A DNA stretch of 64,000 bases from Klebsiella huaxiensis (GTDB lineage Bacteria > Pseudomonadota > Gammaproteobacteria > Enterobacterales > Enterobacteriaceae), in the NCBI RefSeq assembly GCF_003261575.2, contig NZ_CP036175.1, positions 1,550,001 to 1,614,000 on the forward strand, read 5' to 3'. The translations under genes were made by a program, and so were the position numbers. The first letter of the stretch is position 1. Every line of letters begins with the position of its first letter. The notes under the pieces are model-generated. The model made no database searches. It was not told where the DNA came from and worked only from the letters and a program-made list of their open reading frames with translations. This document shows, in pieces, positions 9,153 to 18,285 of this stretch.

Positions 9153-9317
9153 GTGGTTACGATTTTTTTATCATTGACTGCGTGCAAGCGTGGTATTGAT
9201 GCGCCAGACTTTGTAGAATACAGCTCCCCGGACGAGCAGTTGCTCCCGGGGCGTTTCTTTTTCAACCCTCCAGGGGCCATAACGTGTAATAACGAGGCCG
9301 GGATCAATTATGTCTGA
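9153..9317 (+). CDS. Possible small lipoprotein-like protein overlapping rlmN
   Basis: A 54-codon frame from GTG (9153) encodes VTIFLSLTACKRGIDAPDF and ends in a TGA that lies inside the rlmN start (overlap ATGTCTGA), an arrangement typical of translational coupling. LTAC matches a lipobox. AGAGG lies 9 nt upstream. The exported segment is unusually short. A better-placed ATG at 9151, 7 nt from AGAGG, reads MWLRFF and would join this frame after a -1 shift on the T7 tract at 9163-9169. No homologue is recognised. It may be a real small protein, a remnant damaged by the neighbouring repeat, or chance. Confidence 0.35.
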   Translation: MVTIFLSLTACKRGIDAPDFVEYSSPDEQLLPGRFFFNPPGAITCNNEAGINYV

Positions 9318-10476
9318 ACAAATAGTCACACCTGATAGCGCCGCTCTGACGGTGCCGAATAAAGATGCCAAAATCAACCTGCTGGATCTGAACCGTCAGC
9401 AGATGCGCGAGTTTTTCAAAGATATGGGCGAAAAGCCTTTCCGCGCCGATCAGGTGATGAAATGGATGTATCACTATTGCTGCGATAACTTTGATGAGAT
9501 GACCGACATCAACAAAGTCCTGCGCGGCAAACTGAAGGAAATCGCGGAGATCCGCGCACCCGAAGTTGTTGAAGAGCAGCGCTCCAGCGATGGCACTATC
9601 AAATGGGCGATTGCCGTTGGCGATCAGCGCGTTGAGACTGTGTATATCCCGGAAGACGATCGCGCGACCCTGTGCGTTTCTTCCCAGGTTGGCTGCGCGC
9701 TGGAGTGTAAATTCTGCTCCACGGCGCAGCAGGGCTTTAACCGTAATCTGCGGGTATCGGAAATTATCGGCCAGGTCTGGCGTGCTGCGAAAATTGTCGG
9801 CGCGGTGAAGGCAACGGGCGTACGTCCGATCACCAACGTGGTAATGATGGGGATGGGTGAACCGCTGCTGAACCTGACCAACGTGGTTCCGGCGATGGAA
9901 ATCATGCTCGACGACTTCGGCTTTGGCCTGTCCAAACGTCGCGTGACTCTGTCGACTTCAGGTGTGGTACCTGCGCTGGATAAGCTTGGCGATATGATTG
10001 ACGTTGCGCTGGCGATCTCTCTGCATGCACCGAATGACACCATTCGTGACGAAATCGTGCCGATCAACAAGAAATACAATATCGAGACCTTCCTGAACTC
10101 GGTGCGTGGCTACATTTCGAAGTCCAACGCCAACCAGGGTCGCGTGACTATCGAATACGTTATGCTGGATCACGTCAATGACGGTACCGAGCATGCGCAT
10201 GAGCTGGCCGAACTTTTGAAAGATACGCCGTGTAAGATCAACCTGATCCCATGGAACCCCTTCCCGGGCGCGCCGTATGGCCGTAGCTCCAACAGCCGTA
10301 TCGACCGTTTCTCCAAAGTGTTGATGGAGTACGGTTTTACCACGATTGTGCGTAAAACCCGTGGCGATGACATTGATGCCGCCTGCGGCCAGCTGGCGGG
10401 TGATGTAATCGACCGCACCAAGCGCACGCTGCGTAAGCGTATGCAGGGTGAAGCGATCGACGTTAAGGCAATCTGA
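9310..10476 (+). CDS. rlmN: Dual-specificity 23S rRNA/tRNA adenine-C2 methyltransferase RlmN
   Basis: This 388-residue radical-SAM enzyme methylates C2 of A2503 in 23S rRNA and of A37 in some tRNAs. The cluster-binding CxxxCxxC is Cys129, Cys133 and Cys136. The methyl-carrying Cys359 (in DAACGQL) and its partner Cys122 are in place, offset by four from E. coli because of a slightly longer N-terminus. GMGEPLLN is the GGEP-type SAM motif. The start overlaps the end of a small upstream frame. A strong 32-nt palindrome follows the stop. Confidence 0.96.
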   Translation: MSEQIVTPDSAALTVPNKDAKINLLDLNRQQMREFFKDMGEKPFRADQVMKWMYHYCCDNFDEMTDINKVLRGKLKEIAEIRAPEVVEEQRSSDGTIKWAIAVGDQRVETVYIPEDDRATLCVSSQVGCALECKFCSTAQQGFNRNLRVSEIIGQVWRAAKIVGAVKATGVRPITNVVMMGMGEPLLNLTNVVPAMEIMLDDFGFGLSKRRVTLSTSGVVPALDKLGDMIDVALAISLHAPNDTIRDEIVPINKKYNIETFLNSVRGYISKSNANQGRVTIEYVMLDHVNDGTEHAHELAELLKDTPCKINLIPWNPFPGAPYGRSSNSRIDRFSKVLMEYGFTTIVRKTRGDDIDAACGQLAGDVIDRTKRTLRKRMQGEAIDVKAI

Positions 10477-10482
10477 TAAATG

Positions 10483-10514
10483 ATGCAACGCGCAACCCGG
10501 GTTGTGCGTTGCAT
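10483..10514. repeat. Long inverted repeat after rlmN
   Basis: These 32 nt form a palindrome, ATGCAACGC...GCGTTGCAT, with only one G-T wobble pair. The RNA would form a 14-16 bp hairpin 6 nt after the rlmN stop. No U tract follows, so it is more likely an RNA-stabilising or weak terminator structure than a classical terminator. Confidence 0.6.
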
Positions 10515-10750
10515 ATTTATGTTGAATAGCCGGGCGAAATACACTGGTTTGGTTAATAATTACGGTGCGTTTTTGTCGACTTTGAGGCAGTATGTAGCGG
10601 TACAACAACCGCTTAGCATTCAATATTGATAAGTCTCTGTGATAGTACGTCATACGGCCTTATACTGTTTGTCTGACGTTGAGCAGATGTCTCGCGGCGC
10701 GGGGTTACCGGCGCTGAACTTTAAATTTCACGTACCAGTAGTTGTAGCGA

Positions 10751-11740
10751 ATGAATACTGAAGCCACTCAAGACCATCAAGAAGCAAACACCACGGGCGC
10801 GCGTCTGCGTACGGCCCGCGAACAACTCGGACTCAGCCAGCAAGCGGTGGCTGAGCGCTTATGCCTGAAGGTTTCCACGGTTCGTGATATTGAAGACGAT
10901 AAGGCCCCAGCCGATCTTGCTTCAACCTTCCTGCGCGGCTATATCCGTTCTTATGCCCGCCTTGTGCACATTCCTGAAGAAGAACTGCTGCCAATGATGG
11001 CGAAACAGGCTCCCATTCGCGCGGCAAAAGTTGCGCCAATGCAGAGTTTCTCGCTGGGCAAACGTCGTAAAAAGCGTGATGGCTGGCTGATGAGCTTTAC
11101 CTGGCTGGTCCTGTTTGTGGTGATCGGCCTCAGCGGCGCCTGGTGGTGGCAAGACCACAAAGCGCAGCAGGACGAGATCTCCACCATGGCCGATCAATCC
11201 ACCGCTGAACTGAATTCTGGCGATAATAATAGCCAAAATATTCCTCTGGATAATGATTCGGCGAACTCTGCACCGGACGCTGTTGCTAACAGCGCGCCGG
11301 TAGATACTTCTACTGCGCCAGCGGTGTCAACCCCGGCTCCGGCCCCGGTAGATAACAACGCCGTTGTTGCGCCTTCTCAGGCAAATGTCGACACTGCGGC
11401 AACTCCAGCGCCTGCAGCGGTGAATCCAACCTCTCCACTACCCACCGATCAGGCAAACGTGGCCGCTACGGCGGCTTCAGCTCAGGATCTGGTGCTGAAC
11501 TTCTCCGCTGATTGCTGGCTGGAAGTGAGCGATGCCACCGGTAAAAAGTTGTTCAGCGGTTTGCAACGTAAAGGTGGCAACCTGAATCTGAGCGGTCAGG
11601 CACCTTATAAGCTGAAAATTGGCGCACCGGCAGCTGTACAGATTCAGTATCTGGGTAAACCCGTCGATTTGAGTCGTTTTATCAGAACTAACCAGGTTGC
11701 GCGTCTGACCCTTAATGCCGAACAATCACCGGCGCAGTAA
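10751..11740 (+). CDS. rodZ: Cytoskeletal protein RodZ
   Basis: The 329-residue bitopic protein links MreB filaments to the elongation machinery and helps set rod shape. A helix-turn-helix (Cro/C1-like) domain at residues 15-85 binds MreB. It is followed by a basic stretch GKRRKKRD, a membrane helix at about residues 112-133, a long Ala/Pro/Thr-rich periplasmic linker (about 165-245), and a C-terminal beta domain from about residue 248. It precedes ispG with a 26-bp gap, as in E. coli, so co-transcription is likely. A TATACT sequence at 10661 is a weak promoter candidate. Confidence 0.95.
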   Translation: MNTEATQDHQEANTTGARLRTAREQLGLSQQAVAERLCLKVSTVRDIEDDKAPADLASTFLRGYIRSYARLVHIPEEELLPMMAKQAPIRAAKVAPMQSFSLGKRRKKRDGWLMSFTWLVLFVVIGLSGAWWWQDHKAQQDEISTMADQSTAELNSGDNNSQNIPLDNDSANSAPDAVANSAPVDTSTAPAVSTPAPAPVDNNAVVAPSQANVDTAATPAPAAVNPTSPLPTDQANVAATAASAQDLVLNFSADCWLEVSDATGKKLFSGLQRKGGNLNLSGQAPYKLKIGAPAAVQIQYLGKPVDLSRFIRTNQVARLTLNAEQSPAQ

Positions 11741-11766
11741 TAGACGGGTAACGCGGGAGATTTTTC

Positions 11767-12888
11767 ATGCATAACCAGGCTCCGATTCAACGTAGAAAAT
11801 CTAAACGAATTTACGTTGGGAATGTGCCGATTGGCGATGGTGCACCTATCGCCGTACAGTCGATGACCAACACTCGCACCACTGACGTGGCGGCGACAGT
11901 CAATCAAATTAAAGCGTTAGAACGCGTTGGCGCAGACATTGTCCGCGTTTCCGTGCCGACAATGGACGCGGCTGAAGCATTCAAACTTATCAAACAGCAG
12001 GTTAATGTCCCGCTGGTTGCCGATATCCACTTTGATTACCGTATTGCGCTGAAGGTTGCGGAATACGGCGTCGATTGCCTGCGTATTAACCCAGGTAATA
12101 TCGGTAATGAAGAGCGTATACGCATGGTCGTAGATTGCGCTCGCGATAAAAATATTCCCATTCGTATCGGGGTGAACGCCGGTTCTCTGGAGAAAGATCT
12201 CCAGGAAAAATATGGTGAACCGACGCCACAGGCGCTGCTGGAATCTGCCATGCGTCATGTCGATCATCTCGATCGCCTGAACTTTGAACAGTTCAAAGTC
12301 AGCGTAAAAGCTTCCGATGTATTCCTGGCGGTTGAATCCTACCGTCTGCTGGCGAAGCAGATCGATCAGCCCCTGCACCTGGGGATCACCGAAGCCGGTG
12401 GCGCCCGCAGCGGTGCGGTGAAATCAGCTATTGGCCTCGGTTTGCTGCTTAATGAAGGCATTGGCGACACCCTGCGCGTTTCGCTGGCAGCAGATCCGGT
12501 TGAAGAGATCAAAGTCGGATTCGACATTCTGAAATCTCTGCGTATTCGCGCGCGCGGCATTAACTTCATTGCTTGCCCAACCTGCTCGCGTCAGGAGTTT
12601 GACGTTATCGGCACTGTTAATGCGCTGGAGCAGCGTCTGGAAGATATCATTACGCCGATGGATATTTCGATCATTGGCTGCGTGGTAAACGGTCCTGGTG
12701 AGGCGCTGGTATCTACGCTCGGCGTAACCGGTGGCAATAAGAAAAGTGGCCTGTACGAAGATGGCGTACGTAAAGACAGGCTGGATAACGACGATATGAT
12801 CGATCAGTTGGAAGCGCGTATCCGTGCCAAAGCATCGATGCTTGATGAAGCACGTCGTATCGATATTCAACAGGTTGAAGCAAAATAA
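11767..12888 (+). CDS. ispG: 4-hydroxy-3-methylbut-2-enyl diphosphate synthase (flavodoxin) IspG
   Basis: The 373-residue enzyme performs the penultimate step of the MEP isoprenoid pathway, converting 2-C-methyl-erythritol 2,4-cyclodiphosphate to HMBPP with a [4Fe-4S] cluster. Cluster ligands are visible in CPTCSRQEF (near residues 270-273) and in GCVVNGPGE (near residue 305, followed by the conserved Glu). The N-terminal TIM-barrel half is intact and the length is close to that of E. coli (372 aa). A hairpin pair follows before hisS. Confidence 0.97.
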   Translation: MHNQAPIQRRKSKRIYVGNVPIGDGAPIAVQSMTNTRTTDVAATVNQIKALERVGADIVRVSVPTMDAAEAFKLIKQQVNVPLVADIHFDYRIALKVAEYGVDCLRINPGNIGNEERIRMVVDCARDKNIPIRIGVNAGSLEKDLQEKYGEPTPQALLESAMRHVDHLDRLNFEQFKVSVKASDVFLAVESYRLLAKQIDQPLHLGITEAGGARSGAVKSAIGLGLLLNEGIGDTLRVSLAADPVEEIKVGFDILKSLRIRARGINFIACPTCSRQEFDVIGTVNALEQRLEDIITPMDISIIGCVVNGPGEALVSTLGVTGGNKKSGLYEDGVRKDRLDNDDMIDQLEARIRAKASMLDEARRIDIQQVEAK

Positions 12889-12894
12889 CGTGTT

Positions 12895-12913
12895 GGGAAG
12901 CGATACGCTTCCC
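12895..12913. repeat. Hairpin after ispG
   Basis: GGGAAGCG-ATA-CGCTTCCC forms a perfect 8-bp stem with a 3-nt loop, directly after the ispG stop. There is no U tract. It precedes a second, terminator-like hairpin. Confidence 0.6.
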
Positions 12914-12922
12914 GTGTATGAT

Positions 12923-12958
12923 TGAACCTGCGGGCGCGAGGCGCCGGGGTTCATTTTT
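12923..12958 (+). terminator. Terminator-like hairpin between ispG and hisS
   Basis: TGAACC pairs with GGTTCA around a GC-rich interior, and the stem is followed by TTTTT (12954-12958). It ends only about 20 bp before the hisS start, so it would separate ispG from hisS or attenuate read-through. Confidence 0.6.
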
Positions 12959-12979
12959 GTATATATAAAGAGAATAAAC

Positions 12980-14254
12980 GTGGCAAAGAACATTCAAGCC
13001 ATCCGCGGCATGAACGATTATCTGCCGGGCGAAACCGCTCTCTGGCAGCGCATTGAAGGCACACTGAAGCAGGTGCTCGGTAGCTACGGTTACAGCGAAA
13101 TCCGTATGCCGATTGTAGAGCAGACCCCGTTATTCAAACGCGCGATCGGTGAAGTCACCGACGTGGTTGAAAAAGAGATGTACACCTTTGAGGACCGTAA
13201 TGGTGATAGCCTGACGCTGCGTCCGGAAGGCACGGCTGGCTGCGTACGCGCCGGTATCGAGCATGGTCTCCTGTACAATCAAGAACAGCGCCTGTGGTAC
13301 ATCGGGCCGATGTTCCGCCATGAGCGTCCGCAAAAAGGGCGCTATCGCCAGTTCCACCAGATTGGCGCGGAAGCGTTCGGCCTGCAGGGGCCTGATATTG
13401 ATGCCGAACTGATTATGCTGACCGCTCGCTGGTGGCGTGAGCTGGGTATCTCCAGCCATGTTGCGCTGGAGCTGAACTCCATCGGTTCGCTGGAGGCGCG
13501 CGCCAACTATCGCGATGCGCTGGTGGCTTACCTTGAGCAGTTTAAAGATAAGCTTGATGAAGACTGTAAACGCCGCATGTACACCAACCCGCTGCGCGTA
13601 CTGGATTCCAAAAACCCGGACGTACAGGCGCTGCTGAACGACGCGCCAGCGCTTGGTGACTATCTTGACGAAGAGTCTAAAGAGCACTTCGCCGGGTTGT
13701 GCGCTCTGCTGGATGCCGCCGGTATCAGCTATACCGTGAACCAGCGCCTGGTGCGTGGTCTCGACTATTACAACCGCACTGTGTTTGAGTGGGTAACGAC
13801 CAGCCTTGGCTCACAGGGCACTGTTTGTGCCGGGGGCCGTTATGATGGTCTGGTTGAGCAACTTGGTGGCCGTGCAACCCCTGGTGTTGGTTTTGCTATG
13901 GGGCTGGAACGTCTGGTTTTACTGGTCCAGGCAGTGAATCCGGAATTTAAAGCAGATCCTGTTGTCGATATATACCTGGTAGCCTCCGGAACCGAAACCC
14001 AGATTGCTGCTATGCGTCTGGCTGAACAGGTTCGTGATGCGTTACCCGGCGTTAAGCTGATGACCAACCACGGCGGCGGCAACTTCAAGAAGCAGTTTGC
14101 CCGTGCGGATAAATGGGGCGCTCGTATTGCTCTGGTGGTGGGTGAGTCAGAAGTCGCTGACGGAAACGTGGTAGTGAAAGATTTACGCTCAGGTGAGCAA
14201 ACTACCGTAACGCAGGATAGCGTTGCCGCGCATTTGCGCACACTTCTGGGTTAA
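12980..14254 (+). CDS. hisS: Histidyl-tRNA synthetase
   Basis: The 424-residue class II aminoacyl-tRNA synthetase has the same length as E. coli HisS. The start is GTG, opening MAKNIQAIRGMNDYLPGE. Motif 2 lies in MFRHERPQKGRYRQFHQ, and the histidine-specific loop LVRGLDYYNRTVFEW is present. The C-terminal anticodon-binding domain occupies about residues 330-424. It is followed closely by yfgM and bamB in the same direction, as in E. coli. Confidence 0.97.
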   Translation: MAKNIQAIRGMNDYLPGETALWQRIEGTLKQVLGSYGYSEIRMPIVEQTPLFKRAIGEVTDVVEKEMYTFEDRNGDSLTLRPEGTAGCVRAGIEHGLLYNQEQRLWYIGPMFRHERPQKGRYRQFHQIGAEAFGLQGPDIDAELIMLTARWWRELGISSHVALELNSIGSLEARANYRDALVAYLEQFKDKLDEDCKRRMYTNPLRVLDSKNPDVQALLNDAPALGDYLDEESKEHFAGLCALLDAAGISYTVNQRLVRGLDYYNRTVFEWVTTSLGSQGTVCAGGRYDGLVEQLGGRATPGVGFAMGLERLVLLVQAVNPEFKADPVVDIYLVASGTETQIAAMRLAEQVRDALPGVKLMTNHGGGNFKKQFARADKWGARIALVVGESEVADGNVVVKDLRSGEQTTVTQDSVAAHLRTLLG

Positions 14255-14288
14255 TCTCCCGGGAATCATTAGTCAGGAGAAGGACTGC

Positions 14289-14909
14289 GTGGAAACTTAC
14301 GATAACGAAAACGATCAGGTCGATGCGCTGAAGCGTTTCTTTGCCGAAAATGGCAAAGCGTTGGCCGTCGGAGTGGTTTTGGGCGTTGGCGCACTGGTTG
14401 GCTGGCGCTACTGGACATCCCATCAGTTAGACACTGCCAGAGGTTCGTCTCTGGCCTATGAGAATGCGATTTCCGCGCTTAAATCGGATAAGCCAGAAGC
14501 ACTGAACGCGGCGCAGAAATTTGCCGCTGACAGTAAAAACACCTACGGTGCGTTTGCGTCTCTTGAGCTGGCGCAGCAGTTTGTCGATAAGAACGACCTG
14601 CAGAACGCTGAAAAGCAGCTTCAGCAGGGGCTGACAGCCGCTTCTGATGATAATCTGAAATCGGTTATCAATATGCGTCTTGCTCGCGTTCAGCTGCAGC
14701 TGAAACAGCCTGATGCCGCGTTAAAAACCCTTGATGCCGTTAAAGGCGAAGGTTGGACCTCAATTGTTGCTGATTTGCGCGGTGAGATCCTGCTGAGTAA
14801 AGGCGATAAGCAAGGGGCTAAAGCGGCCTGGGAAGCGGGCGAGAAAAGTGATGCTTCACCGGCGCTCAGCGAAATGATGCGTATGAAAATAAATAATTTG
14901 TCCATCTGA
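14289..14909 (+). CDS. yfgM: YfgM, SecYEG-associated tetratricopeptide membrane protein
   Basis: The product has 206 residues from a GTG start (14289), the same length as E. coli YfgM; the region upstream in frame runs back into hisS and is unrelated. A short cytoplasmic tail, METYDNENDQVDALKRFF, precedes a single membrane helix (about residues 24-44). An Ala-rich periplasmic domain with TPR-like helices follows. In E. coli YfgM binds PpiD at the Sec translocon, where it assists periplasmic protein folding, and it protects the RcsB regulator. It lies 10 bp ahead of bamB. Confidence 0.94.
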   Translation: METYDNENDQVDALKRFFAENGKALAVGVVLGVGALVGWRYWTSHQLDTARGSSLAYENAISALKSDKPEALNAAQKFAADSKNTYGAFASLELAQQFVDKNDLQNAEKQLQQGLTAASDDNLKSVINMRLARVQLQLKQPDAALKTLDAVKGEGWTSIVADLRGEILLSKGDKQGAKAAWEAGEKSDASPALSEMMRMKINNLSI

Positions 14910-14919
14910 GAGGGACTCG

Positions 14920-16098
14920 ATGCAATTGCGTAAATTACTTTTGCCAGGGCTGCTTTCCGTTACTTTATTGAGCGGTTGTTCGCTGTTTAATAGCGAAGAA
15001 GATGTGGTGAAAATGTCACCATTGCCGACGGTGGAAAACCAGTTTACGCCGTCCACGTCCTGGAGCACCTCAGTTGGCGGCGGTATCGGCGAATTTTACT
15101 CTAATCTTCACCCGGCGTTTGCCGATGGCGTTGTCTATGCCGCCGATCGGAAAGGCACTGTTAAAGCTCTGAATTCAGGTGACGGTAAAGAAGTATGGTC
15201 GGTTAACCTGGCAGAGAAAGACGGCTGGTTCTCCCGCGCGCCTGCACTGCTTTCCGGCGGCGTGACCGTTTCCGGCGGTCATGTTTATATCGGTAGTGAA
15301 AAAGCCAAAGTCTTTGCGCTGAATACCAGCGATGGCACCGTCGCGTGGGAAGCGAGCGTGGCGGGTGAAGCCATTTCTCGTCCGGTGGTGAGCGACGGCA
15401 TGGTTCTGATTCATACGACCAACGGTCAGTTGCAGGCTCTGAACGAGGCTGATGGTGCAGTAAAATGGACCGTCAACCTTGATATGCCAGCGCTTTCCCT
15501 GCGTGGTGAATCCGCTCCCGCTACCGCCTACGGTGCTGCCGTTGTTGGTGGTGACAACGGTCGCGTAAGCGCGGTGCTAATGCAGCAGGGCCAGATGATT
15601 TGGCAGCAGCGTATCTCTACCGCGACCGGCCCGACTGAAATCGACCGCCTTAACGACGTCGATACAACTCCGGTTATCGTTAACGGCGTAATTTATGCGC
15701 TGGCCTATAACGGCAACCTGACGGCGCTGGATCTGCGTAGCGGCCAGATTATGTGGAAACGCGAGCTGGGTTCAGTGAACGATTTCATTGTTGACGGCAA
15801 CCGTATTTACCTGGTTGACCAGAATGACCGTGTGCTGGCGCTGACCACTGACGGTGGCGTGACGCTGTGGACGCAAAGCGATCTACTGCATCGCCTGTTA
15901 ACTGCGCCAGTGTTGTATAATGGAAACCTGGTCGTTGGCGATAGCGAAGGCTATATGCACTGGCTCAACCCGGAAGATGGCCACTTTGTGGCCCAGCAGA
16001 AAATGGATAGCTCCGGCTTCCTGACCGACCCGGTAGTTGCTGACGGTAAACTGCTGATTCAGGCCAAAGACGGCACGCTGTACGCAGTTACGCGTTAA
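14920..16098 (+). CDS. bamB: Outer membrane assembly lipoprotein BamB
   Basis: The 392-residue lipoprotein has the lipobox LLSGC (Cys20) with Ser at +2, predicting outer-membrane sorting. The body is an eight-bladed beta-propeller, visible as repeats of the type LNxxDGxxxWxxxLG (for example near residues 88, 128, 172 and 262). BamB binds BamA and supports outer-membrane protein insertion. A strong terminator follows the gene, closing the hisS-yfgM-bamB group. Confidence 0.96.
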   Translation: MQLRKLLLPGLLSVTLLSGCSLFNSEEDVVKMSPLPTVENQFTPSTSWSTSVGGGIGEFYSNLHPAFADGVVYAADRKGTVKALNSGDGKEVWSVNLAEKDGWFSRAPALLSGGVTVSGGHVYIGSEKAKVFALNTSDGTVAWEASVAGEAISRPVVSDGMVLIHTTNGQLQALNEADGAVKWTVNLDMPALSLRGESAPATAYGAAVVGGDNGRVSAVLMQQGQMIWQQRISTATGPTEIDRLNDVDTTPVIVNGVIYALAYNGNLTALDLRSGQIMWKRELGSVNDFIVDGNRIYLVDQNDRVLALTTDGGVTLWTQSDLLHRLLTAPVLYNGNLVVGDSEGYMHWLNPEDGHFVAQQKMDSSGFLTDPVVADGKLLIQAKDGTLYAVTR

Positions 16099-16122
16099 GT
16101 ACAGCGGTAGTTTGTTTTTGAG

Positions 16123-16152
16123 AAACGGCCCCTGGCAGACAGGGGCCGTTTT
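16123..16152 (+). terminator. Terminator after bamB
   Basis: AAACGGCCCCTG pairs with CAGGGGCCGTTT across a 5-nt loop. T runs follow at 16149-16152 and 16156-16161. Confidence 0.88.
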
Positions 16153-16213
16153 GACTTTTTTAGAAACGTCGTGAAAAGCGACGTTGTATCGATTTTTGTA
16201 AGAGGCATTTAAC

Positions 16214-17692
16214 ATGATACCTGTGGTCGCGCTTGTCGGGCGCCCTAATGTTGGAAAATCCACGCTTTTCAACCGTTTAACGCGCACTCGTGATGCGTTG
16301 GTCGCGGATTTTCCGGGGCTGACTCGTGACCGTAAGTACGGTCGTGCTGAAGTAGAAGGTCGTGAATTTATCTGTATTGATACAGGCGGGATCGACGGTA
16401 CCGAAGATGGCGTAGAAACGCGGATGGCGGAACAGTCGCTGCTGGCGATTGAAGAAGCGGACGTGGTGCTGTTTATGGTCGATGCGCGCGCGGGCTTGAT
16501 GCCTGCGGATTCAGCAATCGCCAAGCATCTGCGCTCTCGCGAAAAACCGACCTTCCTGGTGGCGAACAAAACTGACGGTATCGATGCCGATCAGGCAGTT
16601 GCTGATTTCTGGTCGTTGGGTTTGGGTGAGATTTACCCGATTGCCGCTTCGCACGGTCGTGGCGTTACCAGCCTGCTGGAGCACGTGCTGCTTCCGTGGG
16701 TTGACGAAGTGAACCCGCCGGAAGAAGTTGACGAAGACGCGGCATACTGGGCGCAGTTTGAAGCCGAGCAGAATGGCGAAGAAGTTGAAGAGCCGGAAGA
16801 TGACTTTAACCCGCAGGATCTGCCAATCAAGCTGGCGATTGTAGGACGTCCGAACGTCGGTAAGTCAACGCTCACCAACCGTATTCTGGGTGAAGACCGC
16901 GTGGTGGTCTACGATATGCCCGGTACCACTCGCGACAGTATCTATATCCCGATGCAGCGCGATGAGCGTGAATATGTGCTGATTGATACCGCGGGCGTAC
17001 GTAAGCGCGGAAAAATTACCGATGTCGTAGAGAAGTTCTCGGTGATTAAAACGCTACAGGCTATTGAAGATGCTAACGTCGTGCTGCTGGTGATTGATGC
17101 ACGGGAAGGTATTTCCGATCAGGACCTGTCTCTGCTGGGCTTTATCCTCAACAGCGGCCGCTCGCTGGTGATTGTCGTCAATAAATGGGACGGCCTGAGT
17201 CAGGAAGTAAAAGAGCAAGTGAAAGAGACCCTGGACTTCCGTCTGGGCTTTATCGACTTCGCCCGCGTGCACTTTATCTCCGCACTGCACGGCAGCGGCG
17301 TAGGTAATCTGTTTGAATCCGTACGTGAAGCCTACGACAGCGCAACCCGTCGCGTGGGTACCGCCATGCTGACTCGCATCATGACCATGGCTGCCGAAGA
17401 TCACCAGCCGCCGCTGGTGCGAGGCCGTCGCGTGAAGCTGAAATATGCTCACGCCGGTGGCTATAATCCGCCAATCGTGGTTATCCATGGTAACCAGGTG
17501 AAAGATCTGCCGGATTCTTACAAGCGCTACCTGATGAACTACTTCCGCAAATCGCTGGAAGTGATGGGTACGCCGATTCGTATTCAGTTCAAAGAAGGGG
17601 AAAACCCGTTTGCTAATAAACGTAATACCCTGACGCCGAACCAGATGCGTAAGCGTAAGCGTCTCATCAAACATATCAAGAAAAGCAAATAA
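16214..17692 (+). CDS. der: Ribosome-assembly GTPase Der (EngA)
   Basis: The 492-residue essential GTPase has two tandem G domains, each with GRPNVGKS (residues 8-15 and around 210), a DTGG or DTAG switch motif and NKTD or NKWD guanine-specificity motifs. An acidic linker (PEEVDEDAAYWAQFEAEQ, about residue 170) separates them, and a basic KH-like domain ends in KRKRLIKHIKKSK. Der acts in 50S subunit maturation. In E. coli yfgJ follows directly; here two extra genes intervene. Confidence 0.97.
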   Translation: MIPVVALVGRPNVGKSTLFNRLTRTRDALVADFPGLTRDRKYGRAEVEGREFICIDTGGIDGTEDGVETRMAEQSLLAIEEADVVLFMVDARAGLMPADSAIAKHLRSREKPTFLVANKTDGIDADQAVADFWSLGLGEIYPIAASHGRGVTSLLEHVLLPWVDEVNPPEEVDEDAAYWAQFEAEQNGEEVEEPEDDFNPQDLPIKLAIVGRPNVGKSTLTNRILGEDRVVVYDMPGTTRDSIYIPMQRDEREYVLIDTAGVRKRGKITDVVEKFSVIKTLQAIEDANVVLLVIDAREGISDQDLSLLGFILNSGRSLVIVVNKWDGLSQEVKEQVKETLDFRLGFIDFARVHFISALHGSGVGNLFESVREAYDSATRRVGTAMLTRIMTMAAEDHQPPLVRGRRVKLKYAHAGGYNPPIVVIHGNQVKDLPDSYKRYLMNYFRKSLEVMGTPIRIQFKEGENPFANKRNTLTPNQMRKRKRLIKHIKKSK

Positions 17693-17716
17693 GCTATTTG
17701 CCTGAATAAAGACTCC

Positions 17717-17742
17717 AAAGCCCACATCTGTTGGGCTTTTTT
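17717..17742 (+). terminator. Terminator after der
   Basis: AAAGCCCA pairs with TGGGCTTT over a short loop, followed by a T tract. Confidence 0.88.
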
Positions 17743-17851
17743 ATTTAGCGCGATCGCCAATTAACCACAATAAGGTAAACCTGCTTGAGGTAGTTGTATA
17801 AATATGAGAAAAATCAGTGAGGGTTAATGCTTCTATGACAATGAGGTCAAA

Positions 17852-18229
17852 ATGAAAAAAATTTTAGCTATCCTGATGCTGTTTATTACCCCAATCGCGT
17901 ATGCCGCTGAATCACAACCTATTGAACCTCGAATTAAGCCTGTTTATCCCGCTAAAGCTGAGAAAAAAGGAATCTCAGGTCAGGTTAAGGCGCAATTTGA
18001 TGTAGACGATAATGGCCTCGTCACTAACATTCAATTGTTAAGTGTTGACCCTTCCGGAATGTTTGATAACGAGGTCAGGGCAGCCATGAACAAATGGCGA
18101 TATGTTAAAGGGAAGCCCTCCAGGAATAACATCATTACCATTAACTTCAGGCCATGTCCGTTCTCCGTAGAGGTGCCAGCGCCAAACCAACCGGGTAGCA
18201 TTAAAAGTAGAGGAGTTCCTTTTAGATAA
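17852..18229 (+). CDS. Free-standing periplasmic TonB C-terminal-like domain protein
   Basis: The 125-residue protein has a cleavable signal peptide (about residues 1-19, ending AYA-AES) and then essentially one domain. The pattern PVYPAKAEKKGISGQVKAQF, a DVDDNG turn, a FDNEV helix and MNKWRY matches the TonB C-terminal fold. It lacks the membrane anchor that couples true TonB to ExbB/ExbD and the Pro-rich spacer, so it cannot transduce energy in the usual way. GAGG lies 5 nt before the start. The base composition is more A/T-rich than the neighbours. A TolA-CTD-like lipoprotein gene follows 56 bp downstream. The domain call rests on pattern only; function is unknown. Confidence 0.8.
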   Translation: MKKILAILMLFITPIAYAAESQPIEPRIKPVYPAKAEKKGISGQVKAQFDVDDNGLVTNIQLLSVDPSGMFDNEVRAAMNKWRYVKGKPSRNNIITINFRPCPFSVEVPAPNQPGSIKSRGVPFR

Positions 18230-18285
18230 GAAGAATTCATTTAAAACAGTTTATAGAGAATTGTTTAAAGGGAGGAAACAGTGAT

